From the NCBI RefSeq assembly GCF_902459465.1, contig NC_047069.1, positions 1,550,001 through 1,614,000 on the forward strand: a stretch of 64,000 nucleotides of DNA, written 5' to 3'. The position numbers and the translations under genes were made by a program. Source of the DNA: Asterias rubens. Lineage: Eukaryota > Echinodermata > Asteroidea > Forcipulatida > Asteriidae. Shown here piece after piece: positions 35,801 through 49,044 of this stretch (within the stretch, counting starts at the first letter, position 1; each line of letters opens with the position of its first letter). Below the pieces are notes generated by a model, which was not told where the DNA came from, searched no databases, and was given only the letters and a program-made list of their open reading frames with translations.

Positions 35801-38764
35801 GCATTCGGGTTCAGATAAATGCTTTTTAAGTGCTGGGACCCATGCCAAGTGTAGCTAGCCGAAGGTTTGGTACTGAATTCTAGGGTAGAGGACCAACCAA
35901 TCTAAATGTACAGATTAACGATCTTTGATGGAGGATGTACATGTATAGTGTGGATTTATGTGTACATTATTTAAATTTGTGGGTGTTCTAGAATGGTTTT
36001 AGCCAGGATTTGGTCAAAGCATGTACAAATAGTATACTTACAACTTACAATACAGTTTACACATGTTCATGACATCTAGATACAACAGGGTGTCAAAATT
36101 TATATAACAGGGTGTCCAAAAGACGCACCGACACCAATCTGGTCAACAAAAAACATGTGCTCTGAATAAAAACTGGTAAAACATTTTGGCAGAGCATAAA
36201 CACTTACAGAATAATATTATAGGGTAATACATGTACAGTACATGTAGAGAGGTCTATTGCTGTGGATTTGCAAAATTTAGTTACAAGTTATGTTATATCA
36301 TTACTTTCAAATGATTGTAAAACGCTTTAAGATTGTAAAGGAGTAAAATATGGCTTGACGTTGTATGCAGTGAATGAAACTGTGTTGGTGCATGCGAATG
36401 CAACAGCCGCTTTATGTGTACATAACAACACCCACAGTACTTTATAATACTACAGAGAGAACTTTTAAATAAAGTACTGTACTTATAATTGATGTTAAGC
36501 TTACATGTAACTTTATTTTCAATACAGAGCCTTTTAAACTGCAACTTGGTGAATGCAAACAATACACTAGTTAGCAAGCAGATTATTTCGCCAACTCTCA
36601 AAATAAACACACCAAACTAGAACAAAGGAAAATTCCAAAATAAAAGCATTGTTACTATTGTACAAAAACCTTCACGGATAAATTTATGTTGTAATTATGT
36701 AAGGTACGTGTATAATGATACATGACTTTCACTGTGAAAGTGAACATGGCTGCCAACAGAGTTCCTCAACTTTCTTTTACTTTCTCAAAAACCCTTTCCT
36801 GCATAAAGTATTCAAGTAACTTTGAGGACGTGACAGTATCTAAAGCCCACACATTCTTAATTGGCCAAAAAGACGAATACAAATAATTAGACAAAGTAAA
36901 GCATCTACATTTATCTGCTTCTCACATTCAATAGCATTAGCCAACACAAGTCTTGGGTTCCCTTGTTTGAAGAAAAAACAATCACGCACAATGTCCAAAG
37001 ATTGGAACTCAGTGACTTACAGTATCTTTTTTAACAATCTTTGATTGCGTAGAGTTAAGATAATATAACCTGTAAATAATATTTTTATTATTTTTTACAC
37101 AGAATCATATATTAGTTTTTACAAATTTGTCACTAATTAAGTCCGCTGACTCATTGAAAGTTTGTAATGCTCTTCATAAGTTTTTATTCTGGTAATTTGT
37201 ATACAAAATAATATTTTCAGATAAACACAAAGTAGTAAAGAGTTATTGACTGATCATGATTAACAGTTGTGACTTTTTTTTATCCAACTCAATATAAACA
37301 TGTTTTATTTTAATTTACAACTTCTTAGAAGTTTGAGGATGTACATATTTATATTTCCATGAATAAAAAGGAATGCTGTTTTTATCTTACTAAAACTTGT
37401 TTTTGTTTTTTATTGGTTTACATATTTTGAGGTCTGATTCTTTTTAACCTTTAACGTATCATATGTGAAAAGGAACAATAATTGCTATATATGGTCAACT
37501 AGATGTTTATGTAAGCAGGGTTTGCCCTTAACTTTTTCAGCGACTAGCCAGCAGGACCAGCTAGCTTGTCATTTCGCTAGCTTTTTCACTGGTCTGAATT
37601 TTTCAACATCCTTTCAACATTAACTAGCATGGGACTATGCACCAAAATTAGCAATCAGTGGCATACGTGTAGCACTATCAAGAAATCAACTAGCCAGCTG
37701 GAGTAGCTGTTTCTGACTAAGTCCTCTGGTGTTTTAACTTGCATTTAGCCAACAAACCACTGTTTTATAACCTTTTAGAGACCAGAACAGCTGGAAACAG
37801 CTTGTACCAAAATGCCCTTAGAGGCCGACTTTAAATGGCTGCAAGAGTTGAACAGCTTCCACTCAACCAAATAGATAATATAAAGGTCATGACCTGAAAC
37901 AACATTCTCCAAGTTCTCCATGTTAACATATTATCTCTGTTTTTAAAACAACACAAAATTTCAGGGTGTTTTGTGAGTTTTATCCGAACAAATAAAAAAA
38001 TGGTTTCCAAAAATCAAGAATCACACCATGATGTCTGGACATATGGTGATGCTATACACAGATAAATGGTCTCTAAAGGGTCAATGGAGAACACTGCTAA
38101 GGTTTTGAATTCAGAGTTGGTGACACAGTTTCAAGATAACTTGTGACCCGAATAAAATCAGATTTTAAAACCAACGACAAAAGAGGAAAGTTTCCTCAGA
38201 CTGTGCGTGATAAAGATGACACTCTCTTGGTGCCTGAACTTTGAGGAAGACCTAGTGCATCAGTTGATGCTTAGTCATGCTACCAAATACATTTATTGGT
38301 TAGCGACTACTGGCGAACAAGATGATGCCATTCGAGGACAACGTGAATCAAGCAACTGGGTCCACCAAGTCAAGTTGACAGACTCTTGAACCTACATGTA
38401 GCCACGAACTGTGGACTAGGAGATCAATCAGCGCAACGGGCCCGAGCTGTCTAGCTGGAGTGAGTGAGTGACTACTGAGCACTGAAACACTGGTTTCCTT
38501 TTCCCCCATACAATTGAGCTTTATACCAGGCCAAGAATTTCAAATGTTGAAAGAGCAAGGCCATTTTCATTTTGCAAAAGGCACTTCTATTGGTAAATCT
38601 GAAAGTCAAAGTCAATGGGAAACTTTTGAAGGGCACCAAGGCCAAGACCAGGGGCAACAGAGGCCAAGGCCTCCAAGGCCTGCGTGTTCTGCCAGGCCTG
38701 TTTATACTCCACAGGATAATATCCCAACTAACATCCAGAAAGAGAACTTCCGCCACGGTCGCAT
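35801..38764. other. Gap between the DELE1 and HPF1 3' ends
   Basis: About 3 kb between convergent genes. AT-rich, with no supported gene or named repeat. The part nearest 38764 must hold the HPF1 3' UTR; small frames here are antisense or chance. Confidence 0.55.
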
Positions 38765-41700
38765 CTATATCATACTCAGGTTTTCCTTCCGCCTGTCTTT
38801 CATATGCGCCTGAAGAATCGTGCCAAATTCTTTCCGGCCGAGGAGCATATACGCCAATGGTAGAATGTTCAAGATGATGCGATCAAAAGCATCAGAGCCA
38901 AACATGAACAGATCGATTCCAAGCTCATACCCCTCACCATAATCGCATTCATCATTGGCAAATTGAACGAAACTGATGATCTCGTCGAGGGGCTCCAAGT
39001 GCTTGTTGCGTTCGTAGTCATTCTCGCTGTCAACAATTTTCTTGAAGATACGTTTCAGGTTGGCTGCATTGAAGAACAAATGCAAATCGTCAGTATATAG
39101 TAGCCGCTAAATACATGTATAACCTAAAATTTAGAGGGACGGTACAATCATGAAGTCTTCACTTTTCAAATACATAAAACACTGGTTAGGTTTAATTAGT
39201 TTCCCAGTAGATATTATCATTTTAAATACCAGTTCATCTTGAGACGAGTGGAATAGGCTTCGGCGACAAGTGAGATTTGACTAGTCGCATCTCAGATAGT
39301 TGAGACTACGACACTAGTCGCGACTTATTTTAATTCTCAAGATGCACTGTGGCAATGTGTGCCACAAGCGCATTACAGTAAAATGCATGCTGAAGGGATT
39401 GAAGGATTGTGTCACTGATATCTGATTGCGTTTTGTAAGTAAATTATGTTGTTGTGAATGGTCGTGAGCGACACAATTGGTTCACCAAACAGGAAGTGGC
39501 GACTATTTTTGAAGTAGTTGGTCGTGGCAGCATGATTTTAACCAAGTAGTTAAAAAATGGTAGTCGCAACTCGACACTGGTCACACAGGCCTAGATTTGA
39601 ATATTCATACCCCCATCGCACCAAACTCGTTCTCACTACATTCTGAAAAATGTAGCCGAACGGCCTTAAACTGTGTGCAAACAGAGTGGACAAAGTACAA
39701 CTTTTTACGGTCTGTGTACGAACTTCATGGACGAGCTCGAACGTGTTTAATCGGGATGGGGCTCCAGAACATTGTGCCTGCTCAAAACTTTCCAGCAACC
39801 ATCGCGTTCTGCAATGAGACGGAGTGGCAACGTACTTAAAACGTACTACGAACAGAATTGCTGTACTTGGATCGTACTATGATTTATAGACTGGTGTCCC
39901 TCACCAGCATTTGTTGTAAGATGTTGGAACACGTAGTATACAGTCAGATGATGAACCATCTCAATTCCTACAACATTCTATCAGACAACCAATATGGACT
40001 CAGAAAGAACCTGTCTTGATATGTATAGCGCCCTCTATTGACAAGTTACCATGCAAGAATGTTGTGTCAAAGGTTAATGTTCAGAGGTCAATTAAAGAAC
40101 AAACATCTTGTTGTAATCACCTTACAACTTAAACAACTGGTATTAGAACTTCCATATTTCCCGAAATATTGAACCAATTTGTCATTACACTTCATGATCT
40201 CACCAAAGCAGTTGATAAAAAAGAGAATGTGGGTGTCATCTTCCTCGACCTTATAAAAGCGTTTGACTCCTTTTCCCACCACCGCCTCATCAACAAACTG
40301 AAATATTATGGCATTAGTGATCAGCTACTTGTAATCCTATGGATCCCTGATAGGCCGATCATAGAGGGTGGTGCTTGAAGAGCAGACATCAACAACAGCT
40401 GCTGTCTAATCTGGAGTCCTGCAGGGGGCGATTTTAGGCCCCCTGTTGTTCCTTTTGTATCAATGGTCTATCGGAGAAACTGCTGTCAACATCAAGACTT
40501 TTTGCCGACGATTGCGTGCTATACAGAAGTATTTCATCACCATGTTATGCCAGGCCCACCCTTATGTACAAGATCAACAACAACTTATTGGACATCCCCG
40601 ATGACCGTTACCTAATGCCAGCCACCCGACGCTCTTGTCATATACAAATAGTATCCTAGTAGAGTGGTACGCCCTTGATGACTCATTAGTGAATACATCG
40701 AGCTTTAACAACTTTAAGCAACTGCTCCAACAAAATCCCATACCCCGCACAAGCCTGGCTTTCAAATTTTATTTTAATTTCTTGCCTATGTGTAGAGTTC
40801 TCCGGTATTTTAATGTTTAAGTTGTTCTTGTGTGTTGTAGCGGTTGGTTAATCATTTTTTTAATAATATTTAGATGAATTGCGATGCGCGTAGTTGGCCG
40901 CCATCTTTGATGTAACAATGGAATTCAAAATGCAAGTGTGTACGCGCTACGCACAACTCTCAGCCAGCGATGGCTCTTCACGCGTACACATTCATCAAGG
41001 ATGGAGGCCGATGACGCATGTTGCGATTCGTCTATTGTGCATTGGCCAATGTTTATTTTTAAATATTCTACGGTACACATGTATACTGACGCAATTTAGC
41101 CATTGGCTACAAGTTCAATGTTAATAAACCATCAATAATAATCATACTCTCATCGAGACCAGCTACTACAAGAGTAAAAGTGAAACTTGCTAGACGTGGT
41201 GGGATCAGGCGTCATTTGGATGCGTGCACACCTTCATCACGTTCACAGCAAACTCATTACCAGAATTTAAGTGACTATGGTCACATTACAGAAATTTTCT
41301 GAACACCCAGCAGGGTGGATACGTGCGCATTACAAGTCTTATTAATATTATTATTTTTAAAGCTTTACGGTCGAGCAAGACCAAATCAGTTTAAAGATTT
41401 TTTTCAGGACAAGTTCGGATGTTTTGAGAACTAGGTCAGTGTGACCCAGCCTTTATCGTGTAAGCTCTCTAGTCAAAATCAACAACCAATAATTGTATAA
41501 CTGAGCTCCATTAACATTATTAGTAGTTTAGTAAAGAAAATAAAAGAACTTACCATCTGCTTCTGGAAGTTCCCGATACCCAACACCACTGGCGTCCACC
41601 GGTACCACAATACCAGCTCCATGGAATGTTCTTGTTACTACTTTCTTATCTCTTGCTTTCATGTCTTTAGTCTTCGTCTCCAGCGAGTGGCCAGACTTCT

Positions 41701-44700
41701 TGGCCCAGTCAGTGAGTGGCTTCTGAAGGGACTGGATTCTACTTTGCTCAGCCTTATCTTTATTCGTTTTGCAAAGCTTGTCCATGTGTGCTCTGAAATT
41801 GAACGAAGTTTGAAATTGGGGGGTAATTGTACGTGTTACGGGCAAACTCAGAAAACATTGTGTTGTATATACAACGCTATTGGAGTTCAGCTGTAACATG
41901 GGGCCTTTCTCAAACCTTGGCTTGAGCTCCGGCTCAAAGCGCCGTCTGATGTTCAAACCACTGCGAGCCAAATACATGCTCCTCGAGCGGCATACGCCTT
42001 GAGGATTTCTCCACAGCGTACGCAATACGAGGAGCCAAAGCCAGAGAAGGAGTCCAAGCTGGGGTTTGAGAAAGACCCCAGGGTTCTCAAAGAACATGGT
42101 TTTGACCTAATAAATGTGTGCAACTTGTGTGCTTATTTTGTAACGCTAAGTAACAGTCTCACAATTGTTGATTAATGATTAATGATAAATCTGCCAAAGA
42201 TAATGACGATGCTGTGCCTTATCACCATGTACAGCTACATATAACAGAAGTAAGTCTGTACTACAAAATTGGCCACTTGACTAAGACAGATTGTAAGATT
42301 TAACCTCCCTAGTTCCTTCAAGTAGTTGCCTCTGTCGGTGTCCAGAAGCCAACTGCCAAACCACTTTCTTGGGTTTGGATCACTGACCTCTGGACAGCCC
42401 TTCCTCAATACGCCGTGATTGGTCGCAAAGCCTGCTACCAATCAACCACTCATCACACACCACCAGGCAACCTCCCACCCCTAGACCAACCCTAATCCGA
42501 GCAGGATGTAGGTATTGACCCAATTCACCTGACGTCATCATCAGAATAATCTTGGATGCTTCATTTTGGTGGTCAATGTCAACGTGTGTTATTCAGTGAA
42601 GTGCGCATTTTAGGCGTCGCGGCGGTTACATGTAAACCTATTGACCACCAACATGGTAAGCCTGGCATCGGTCGCTGGTGTGACTCGCATGCAAGGGGTC
42701 AATACTAGGAGTTACAAAAAGGGGGCCTGCAATATCATCCCATTACAAAAGTCCTGGATTTGCAGTCACAGCATTGTCATTAACTTTAGCACATTCAGTA
42801 GGGAATCATTTAACATCTGGAAAGCCAAGAATAATCTAGTCATTAGATTTAATAAAAAAGTCAATTTGTTTCATTTTCTACATTTAGATCTTTTGTCTTT
42901 TATGAACAGAATAATAACGAATACTGACTTTATAGCAGCGAAGATGTTTTCTCCTTGGGGTGAAATAATGCAGTTTTTCTTTGCAGAGTTGGCTCCCACA
43001 AACGATGGCAACTTACTTGGTTCATCCCTGAAAAAGAAAGAAGTACACAAATTTATTAGACTTATCTGTGGTGTCAGTATAAAAACCACTTGTTCCAAAG
43101 ATATTCTTTATTTATCTATGCCTATGCTAAATGTGAAACATTTTTATCTGGGATAAGACGTCAAAACCTAATTTCAAGAAACAATAATGACCCACACAGT
43201 CAAACAACAATTATAGTACAGATCAATAACATCATTTTAGCACTTGGGTGACGACTTCTAAAGTATGCTCCTATCAATAATTAGGCCTGAACGTTTTTGT
43301 TTTTTTAAGATCTGAACAAATTGAAGAACAAAATAGATTTTAGTCAAAGTTTTGTAAACATTCTCTGCAATTTGGTCTCTTTGCAGACTTATTATAGAAT
43401 AAACCATTAATAATATAAATTAATACTAACATAAATACCTAACTAAACTAACTTGGAAACCTACAGTCAAATGCAGAAAGCATTGTGCAAAACCAGTTTG
43501 GATAAAATATTCACACAAAAACAATCTGATTTGAGCACTAAACAGACCTCAAATATGCAAAATATAAATGTCAAATTGTTATCGCTTAATCTACTAATAT
43601 TCTGTTAGTCAGGGTGTAGATTATAAAAACACACAAGCATTGCATAATAAAAGACATGAAACCAAGCTATAAGAAAAGAAGAAATCAAACATCAAGCATA
43701 CACAACACATTATAAAATGCAGTACAAAATGATATACATGTAATAAAATTTCGCATGGCTTGTTTTGTCAACAAACTGTTTCATGACCAATGAACACAAT
43801 AATGCAATGATAAATAAGTTTGTCAACACAGTTTCATGATGATATCAATTAAAACAATAATGCATTGATCAAAAAGATTGTCAATACACAGTTTCATGAT
43901 GAAAATACACACAATAATGTATTGATGAAAACAAAGTCAATACACAATTTCATGGCATCAATAAATAGAACACAATAATCAAATGCATTGATCAAAATGT
44001 TTGTCAACACACAGTTTCATCGCATCAATAAAAACAATAATGCAATGATAAAAAATACACAATTTCATTGTATTAATATCAACACAATAATGCATGATTG
44101 ATCAAAAAGTTTGTCAAAACACAGTTTCATGATATTATTCATAAACACAATTATGAATATCGCATCAAAGATACAAAGTATCTAGACATGGTTAGACAAT
44201 CACATGGTATGTAAAAGTCACAGGAGAATGTATTGTGAGCATGTCCTTTTTGCCCAGGACAAAAAGACTGCCATACCCTAGTCAGTGACTAGTCAGTAAC
44301 TAGTCACTAACTTGCCACTAACTAAACTAGTCACTGACTAGTTTGTGACTTGTCACTGACTAGGCACTGCCAAGTCATTTCAGAGAGCTGCTTTATCATA
44401 CAAAGTAACTAAGCACAACAAAATTATGCTTACCAAAAAAGGTTACCAGCCAAACTACCAACCGACATGTACAATTTATGGCTGGTATTCTGCTCAGAAA
44501 ATTGTTAAGCACTACCTGCTTAAGCAGCTCTATGAAATTGGGCCCTTGACAAAGGAAATTGTTGGGATTAGGCCAGTGGACCTCTGTCAAGGAAGATCAA
44601 CAAGACTACATGTTATTATCGAGAATGGAATCACCAAACAAGTGTACCCCTTGACTTTACCTGTAGTATCCAAGATGATGCTGGGTATCATCATCCCCAC

Positions 44701-47700
44701 GTACTACTGTCTGGAATTCTGGAGGGTCGTAGTAGTACCTCCAGTGAAGGCAATAAGATGCTCTCTTAGACTCAGAGGTTCTCTTAAGTTCTCCTGCTAG
44801 AACATCATACGGACCCACCAACTGCAATCCTAGTGTCTCCTTCAGGGCATCTGCACAAAAAAAATTAACAATTTAGTAAGTATAAATACACAATAATGCA
44901 GTGGTCAAAAAGTTTGTTATAGCACAGTTTCATGGAATCAATAACCACATTTAGCATTGATCACAAAGTTTGTAAATACACAGTTTCCTTAAATAAACAC
45001 AATAATGCAAAAGTGATCAAAAAGTGAGATATACCGTAGGGCAGTTAGACTATAGGTATTACTTATAAAATAAAAAACAAGGTCAATACAGTGCTATGAT
45101 ATCAATAAACACAATAATGCATTGATAACAAACAAAATCAATACAATTTCGTGGAACCAATAAACACAATATTATGCACTGATAAAAATTGTTGTCAATA
45201 CACAGTTCATGGAATCAATAAACACAATAATGCATTGATCAAAAAATATCAAAACAGATTCATGAAATCAATAATTATGCAGTGATAAAAATTCTTGTCA
45301 ACACAGTTTCAAGGAATCTATAAACACAATAATGCATTGATCAAAAAGTTTGTCAATGCACAAGTTTCATGGTATCAACAAACACAATAATTAATGCACA
45401 AGTAATCAAACAGTTTTGTCAATACACAGTTTCATGATAACACAATAATGCATAAAAGATACAAAGTATATGAAGCACACTTTTTTTCTAAACTGGTTAG
45501 ACATGAAAAATCACAGGAGAATGTACGACAGGAGTCATGTGCTTTGTCACTGTCTAGTCACAACCAGTCACTGACTTGTCCCTGAAAACGAAGAAAACAA
45601 AGAGAAGAAAAAACAAACAAGTTTCTACCTTTAGGATTCTTTTTGTCAAGACTTTTGCAGAACTTCCAAAGGTCATAGAAATCTTCTGGCATCTTCATCT
45701 TAAACTTCCATTCAATCTCCTCCCTAGCGTTAAGATTTGTAGGTGTGGCAGGCAGGGCGATGTCTTCAGATTCGTCTGAATCATCAGATTCTTCTGCATC
45801 ATCTAACAGTAAAGAAAACATTTTACAAATTAACAGATTGGTACAAAACCACAGGCCAACATAAGTTATTAAACAAGCGCGAGTGGAATACAGAAAAATA
45901 TTGCGCTTCTACATCTCCCAGTCTCACGTGCAAGGCGCAAAGTTCACAAATTCCGAACGTTATTATGAATGTTATTCATTGACACTCACAATACGCACTG
46001 TGCAATTAAAACACTGGAAGTAGTATAGGTTTTTATACCACCCTCCAGTTTGAGCATCCGATTGGTGGATTAGCGCGCACTGGAAGATAAAAGTGTATAA
46101 CGTGGACCAGGGAGGCCTTAGCCTTGTGAAAAGTCCTTTGTGGCTGGGACAGCTTCATAGAGACGTGATCCCAAGCAACTGGAAGAGAAGACAACATGTG
46201 AAAGTCAAGTAGCGAAGCCACAAGGGCCTTTTACAACTTGTGTTCGTTTGGTGGATGATTGTTGTTTTCCCAGGCACTCGGACAGTGTGCATAACTTATC
46301 GCTTCTGTTTGGTTTGGCTTTTTGCTGCCAAAATGGAAGCAACAGTCGAGATATATGAAGGGAAACATAAGAAACCGCAAACAAGTTGTAAAAGGCTCTC
46401 ATGGCTTCTCCACTCTGGACGTGATCTTCCCTTCCAGTTGCTTAGGATAAGCTGTTTGTCCAAGCCACAAAGGCCTTGACACATGACCTCTGTTGCACTG
46501 GATTTGGACTTGGTGCCCCATCACAAGTTTTTCCTAGGCTTTAAGATTTTTAGCTGGAAGTGCACTATGCAGAGTGAAAATGGCTTTGTCGCCTTTAAAG
46601 ATAAAATTCCAGGCCTGAAAGGAAATACAATTTATCTACTAAAGTGAATGTCACAAATGTTTTCCCATCATTTCTTAGAGTAACAACTATGCGACAAAAA
46701 GTATACAAAACAAATTCGGCTGCAGCTGAAGGCATCAAAATACGATAAAACGATACAAGTAGTAAAAAGGTACTACATACTGTAATCAAGAACAATTTGG
46801 TTCTTTTGTTTTCAGTTACTGCTACTATGCCCACCTGTAAACACACTTTCAAAAATTATTTGTCAATGGAAACCTTATGAAACACTTGCTGGCAGTTGGC
46901 AGCAGACTAAACAATTTTTTTTCTTGAAAATGTAACAAGTGGATCCAGTTTGTCTACTGTCTTATATGACTAAAAATTTGTTTGTACCTTTTTCTTGTAT
47001 CTCATCAACCTCATCTTCGCTCCCGTTTTCTGGGGAGACGTTGCCTGCTTCTTCTTCCGAGACCTTCTCTGTCAAGTCAGAGGCAGCATCAATCTTTCTC
47101 TTTTTAACAGAACTTGCATCATCTTCATCCTAAGTTATACATAATTCGAAAAAAAATTAATTATCTACAAAAACATGCAAAACATGATGTGAAGCCTTGC
47201 ATGTTGTCGAGATCAGAAAAAAACCAAAGAGGCTTATAAATGCAATTTAAAATTACAACACAATAGCACACATCGAGTGTCAATCATAAAGTTACAATTA
47301 AATAACAATCTCCATATATATTAAGGGAATAAAAGGGTAGTGACGAGTTCTTAAACGGCCATTTAAAACCGGCCGGGTTGTGGCTGTGCGATAAGAGCCG
47401 AACCCTGCAAGGTTTTAAACGGTCGTTTAAGAACGAGTCACATCTCTTTTATTCCCATTCATATGTAAATGTCCTTTTGTTAAAAACAAAACAAAAATAC
47501 AATTTTTTTTTGTTTTAACACTTTGACAATCAATTTAAGGTTGAACATATTTTTTCAAAAACTTTGTGAAAAATCTGTTTGGTGCGCGTGGGTGTACGCG
47601 CGTTTAGAAATAGATTACACCCTGTTACAAATAGCTATGAATTGCGTTCCATTTCCGCGTAATAAAATTGGCGTACATGAGCTTGTGCACTCAACACGTG

Positions 47701-48780
47701 GAAGCCTGCCAGTTATAAACAGCTCCAGCTGGTCAATATCAACCGTTTAAACACCCCCACGTGACGTGCTCTCCACCAATAGGAATAGCAAAACTGCCTG
47801 GGGTGTTTATGAATATATAAAAAAATACATGTTTACAAAAGAGCCAGAGAGCCTAAGAATAAGATTGCACTGTTACTGTTAAGATATGTACGTAATCTTC
47901 TACTCTGCTAAACTCAGGCATGATTTTTGCACAGCTAGCTCAATGGAAGAAACACTTAAAATCATATAGGTGGGAGTACAGGCACGTACTAAGCTACTCC
48001 TACCTAGAACTATGAAGTTCGTTCCACTATCGTTGTAAGTGGAAACGATAGCGGAACAAACCTCCATATACATGTAGTTCTACCCTACCCTAGCCTGTTC
48101 GTCATGAAATTCAAATTGGTTAACAATTTTGTACCAATGTCAATGAAAAGGCCCTATAAAAATTGGAAAGAAGGGCACGCAAGTGATACAGACACTACAC
48201 ACACGTCATATAAACCTCAAAATACCTGTGAGACTAAGACTGTAAAAAAGTGTAATAAAGCTTTATTATTATTGTTGAGTTTTTGTGATATTTTTTATTT
48301 ATTATTTATAAAATATTATTTATTATATTTTTATAAAAAATAAATGAACAAATTCTCGGTAAATAAGACATTACATGTTTCAAATAAATAATAGTATATA
48401 ACTAAAGACCCAAGTCAAGTGCAGTTAGAGAAACAAGCCAACTTACAAGGCCAAGGTCACACAAAAAAGCGAGGTTTGTCGGTGTTCAATTCGAACATGA
48501 TTTTTGCAACCAAAAATGCATTGGCAAATTGCAAATCTAATTCTAAACATGTGGTGTGCAGACGACAATGACACGTTTTTTGTTACAAATGTTTTACTTC
48601 TGTTCAGAAAATTTGTCGAGGTACCTGAATATCACTTTTGCGTTTTCCCTTCTTAGGATGCCAGAAGTTTGCCTGGTGCTGTACATTCTCACGATAGCAT
48701 TCTGCACCGTACTTACACGGTGGTTTTCCTGAATTATTTTCCTCCATTTTTTTAGCAGCCGAACTCAAAACACTCGCCAT
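38765..48780 (-). CDS. HPF1: HPF1 (histone PARylation factor 1) with N-terminal PBZ zinc finger, seven exons
   Basis: Exons on the minus strand: 48780-48625, 47129-46988, 45802-45629, 44850-44661, 43027-42929, 41792-41554 and 39063-38765. The phases agree throughout and give 432 residues (human HPF1 has 346). HPF1 binds PARP1/2 and completes their active site so that serines on histones and repair factors are ADP-ribosylated. Family motifs seen: [53 protein letters not shown] (Tyr326-Arg327) and FANDECDYG with the catalytic-type acidic pair Asp371-Glu372. Exon 1 adds a PBZ finger: C22-x5-C28-x6-H35-x5-H41 with the YGAECYR core, a known poly(ADP-ribose) binder that human HPF1 lacks. Exon 2 is an acidic linker with a KKRK basic patch, a likely nuclear signal. 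The exon 5 donor is AAA|GTCAGT, chosen because it alone keeps frame. The gene is divergent from MRPL22. Confidence 0.93.
39870..40818 (+). pseudogene. Decayed non-LTR retrotransposon (LINE) reverse transcriptase
   Basis: Plus-strand fragments in several frames carry reverse transcriptase hallmarks in the correct order. First is [13 protein letters not shown] and [12 protein letters not shown] (39895-40015), then [18 protein letters not shown] (40230-40290), then LGPLLF and FADDCVLYR (about 40430-40525), then a C-terminal [10 protein letters not shown] block (about 40700). Stops, frameshifts and a missing thumb region between FADD and the C-terminal block show it is dead. It lies in the last HPF1 intron (41553-39064), opposite to that gene. 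Confidence 0.8.
43760..44170. repeat. Minisatellite in the HPF1 intron after exon 4
   Basis: Degenerate units of about 50-65 bases built from CAATAATGCATTGATCAAAA, GTTTGTCAA and CACAGTTTCATG. A second array of the same unit lies at 44880-45460, on the other side of exon 4. Confidence 0.85.
44277..44372. repeat. Short palindromic AGTCACTGACTAGT repeats
   Basis: Six or so imperfect 10-12-base units of TAGTCACTGACTAG that can pair with each other. A short relative lies at 45545-45582. Confidence 0.7.
44375..44546. mobile_element. Fold-back element, family 4, in an HPF1 intron
   Basis: Left end mutated (CATTTCAGAGAGCTGC), right end AGCAGCTCTATGAAATTGGG. It lies 115 bases beyond the end of HPF1 exon 4. 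Confidence 0.75.
44880..45460. repeat. Minisatellite in the HPF1 intron before exon 4
   Basis: Same unit as 43760-44170 (AATAATGCATTGATCAAAAA, CACAGTTTCATGG, ATCAATAAACAC), about ten degenerate copies. Confidence 0.85.
46120..46480. repeat. Long inverted repeat in HPF1 intron 2
   Basis: Arms of about 105 bases (46133-46238 and 46378-46478) pair through GCCTTTTACAACTTG, AAGCAACTGGAAG and CCTTTGTGGCT, with a central loop of about 140 bases. Confidence 0.78.
47324..47457. mobile_element. Inverted-repeat MITE in HPF1 intron 1
   Basis: GGGAATAAAAGGGTAGTGAC and AGTTCTTAAACGGCCATTTA pair with the matching right arm ending CATCTCTTTTATTCCC. Confidence 0.82.
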
Positions 48781-49044
48781 TCCCGCTGCTGGTCAACCTC
48801 GATTGTATTTTAACTATTTACTCGTCCCCGTGCAGTTCTTTTTCAGTACACCCAACAGCACGTGCTTATCCCTGGGAACGACGCAAGATCAAAGCCTTCA
48901 ACATTGAACTTTGACATTACATGTGTGCGCAGACCGTGTCGTGACGACCGAATCTAATTGATAGCTGGAAAAATACCTTAAATTTCACCAATTTCTATCA
49001 ACAGATCGGACACAGATATTGTCCACAGTGAAATACATGGAAGT
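48781..49044. promoter_or_regulatory. Head-to-head promoter between HPF1 and MRPL22
   Basis: Only 264 bases separate the HPF1 start codon (48780, minus) from the MRPL22 start codon (49045, plus). The interval must therefore hold both 5' UTRs and a shared or overlapping promoter. No TATA box stands out, which suits housekeeping genes. Confidence 0.65.

Noticed and set aside
42641-43156. Plus-strand 171-codon frame
   Set aside because: Antisense shadow of HPF1 exon 5 and its introns; HPF1 on the other strand matches its family closely.
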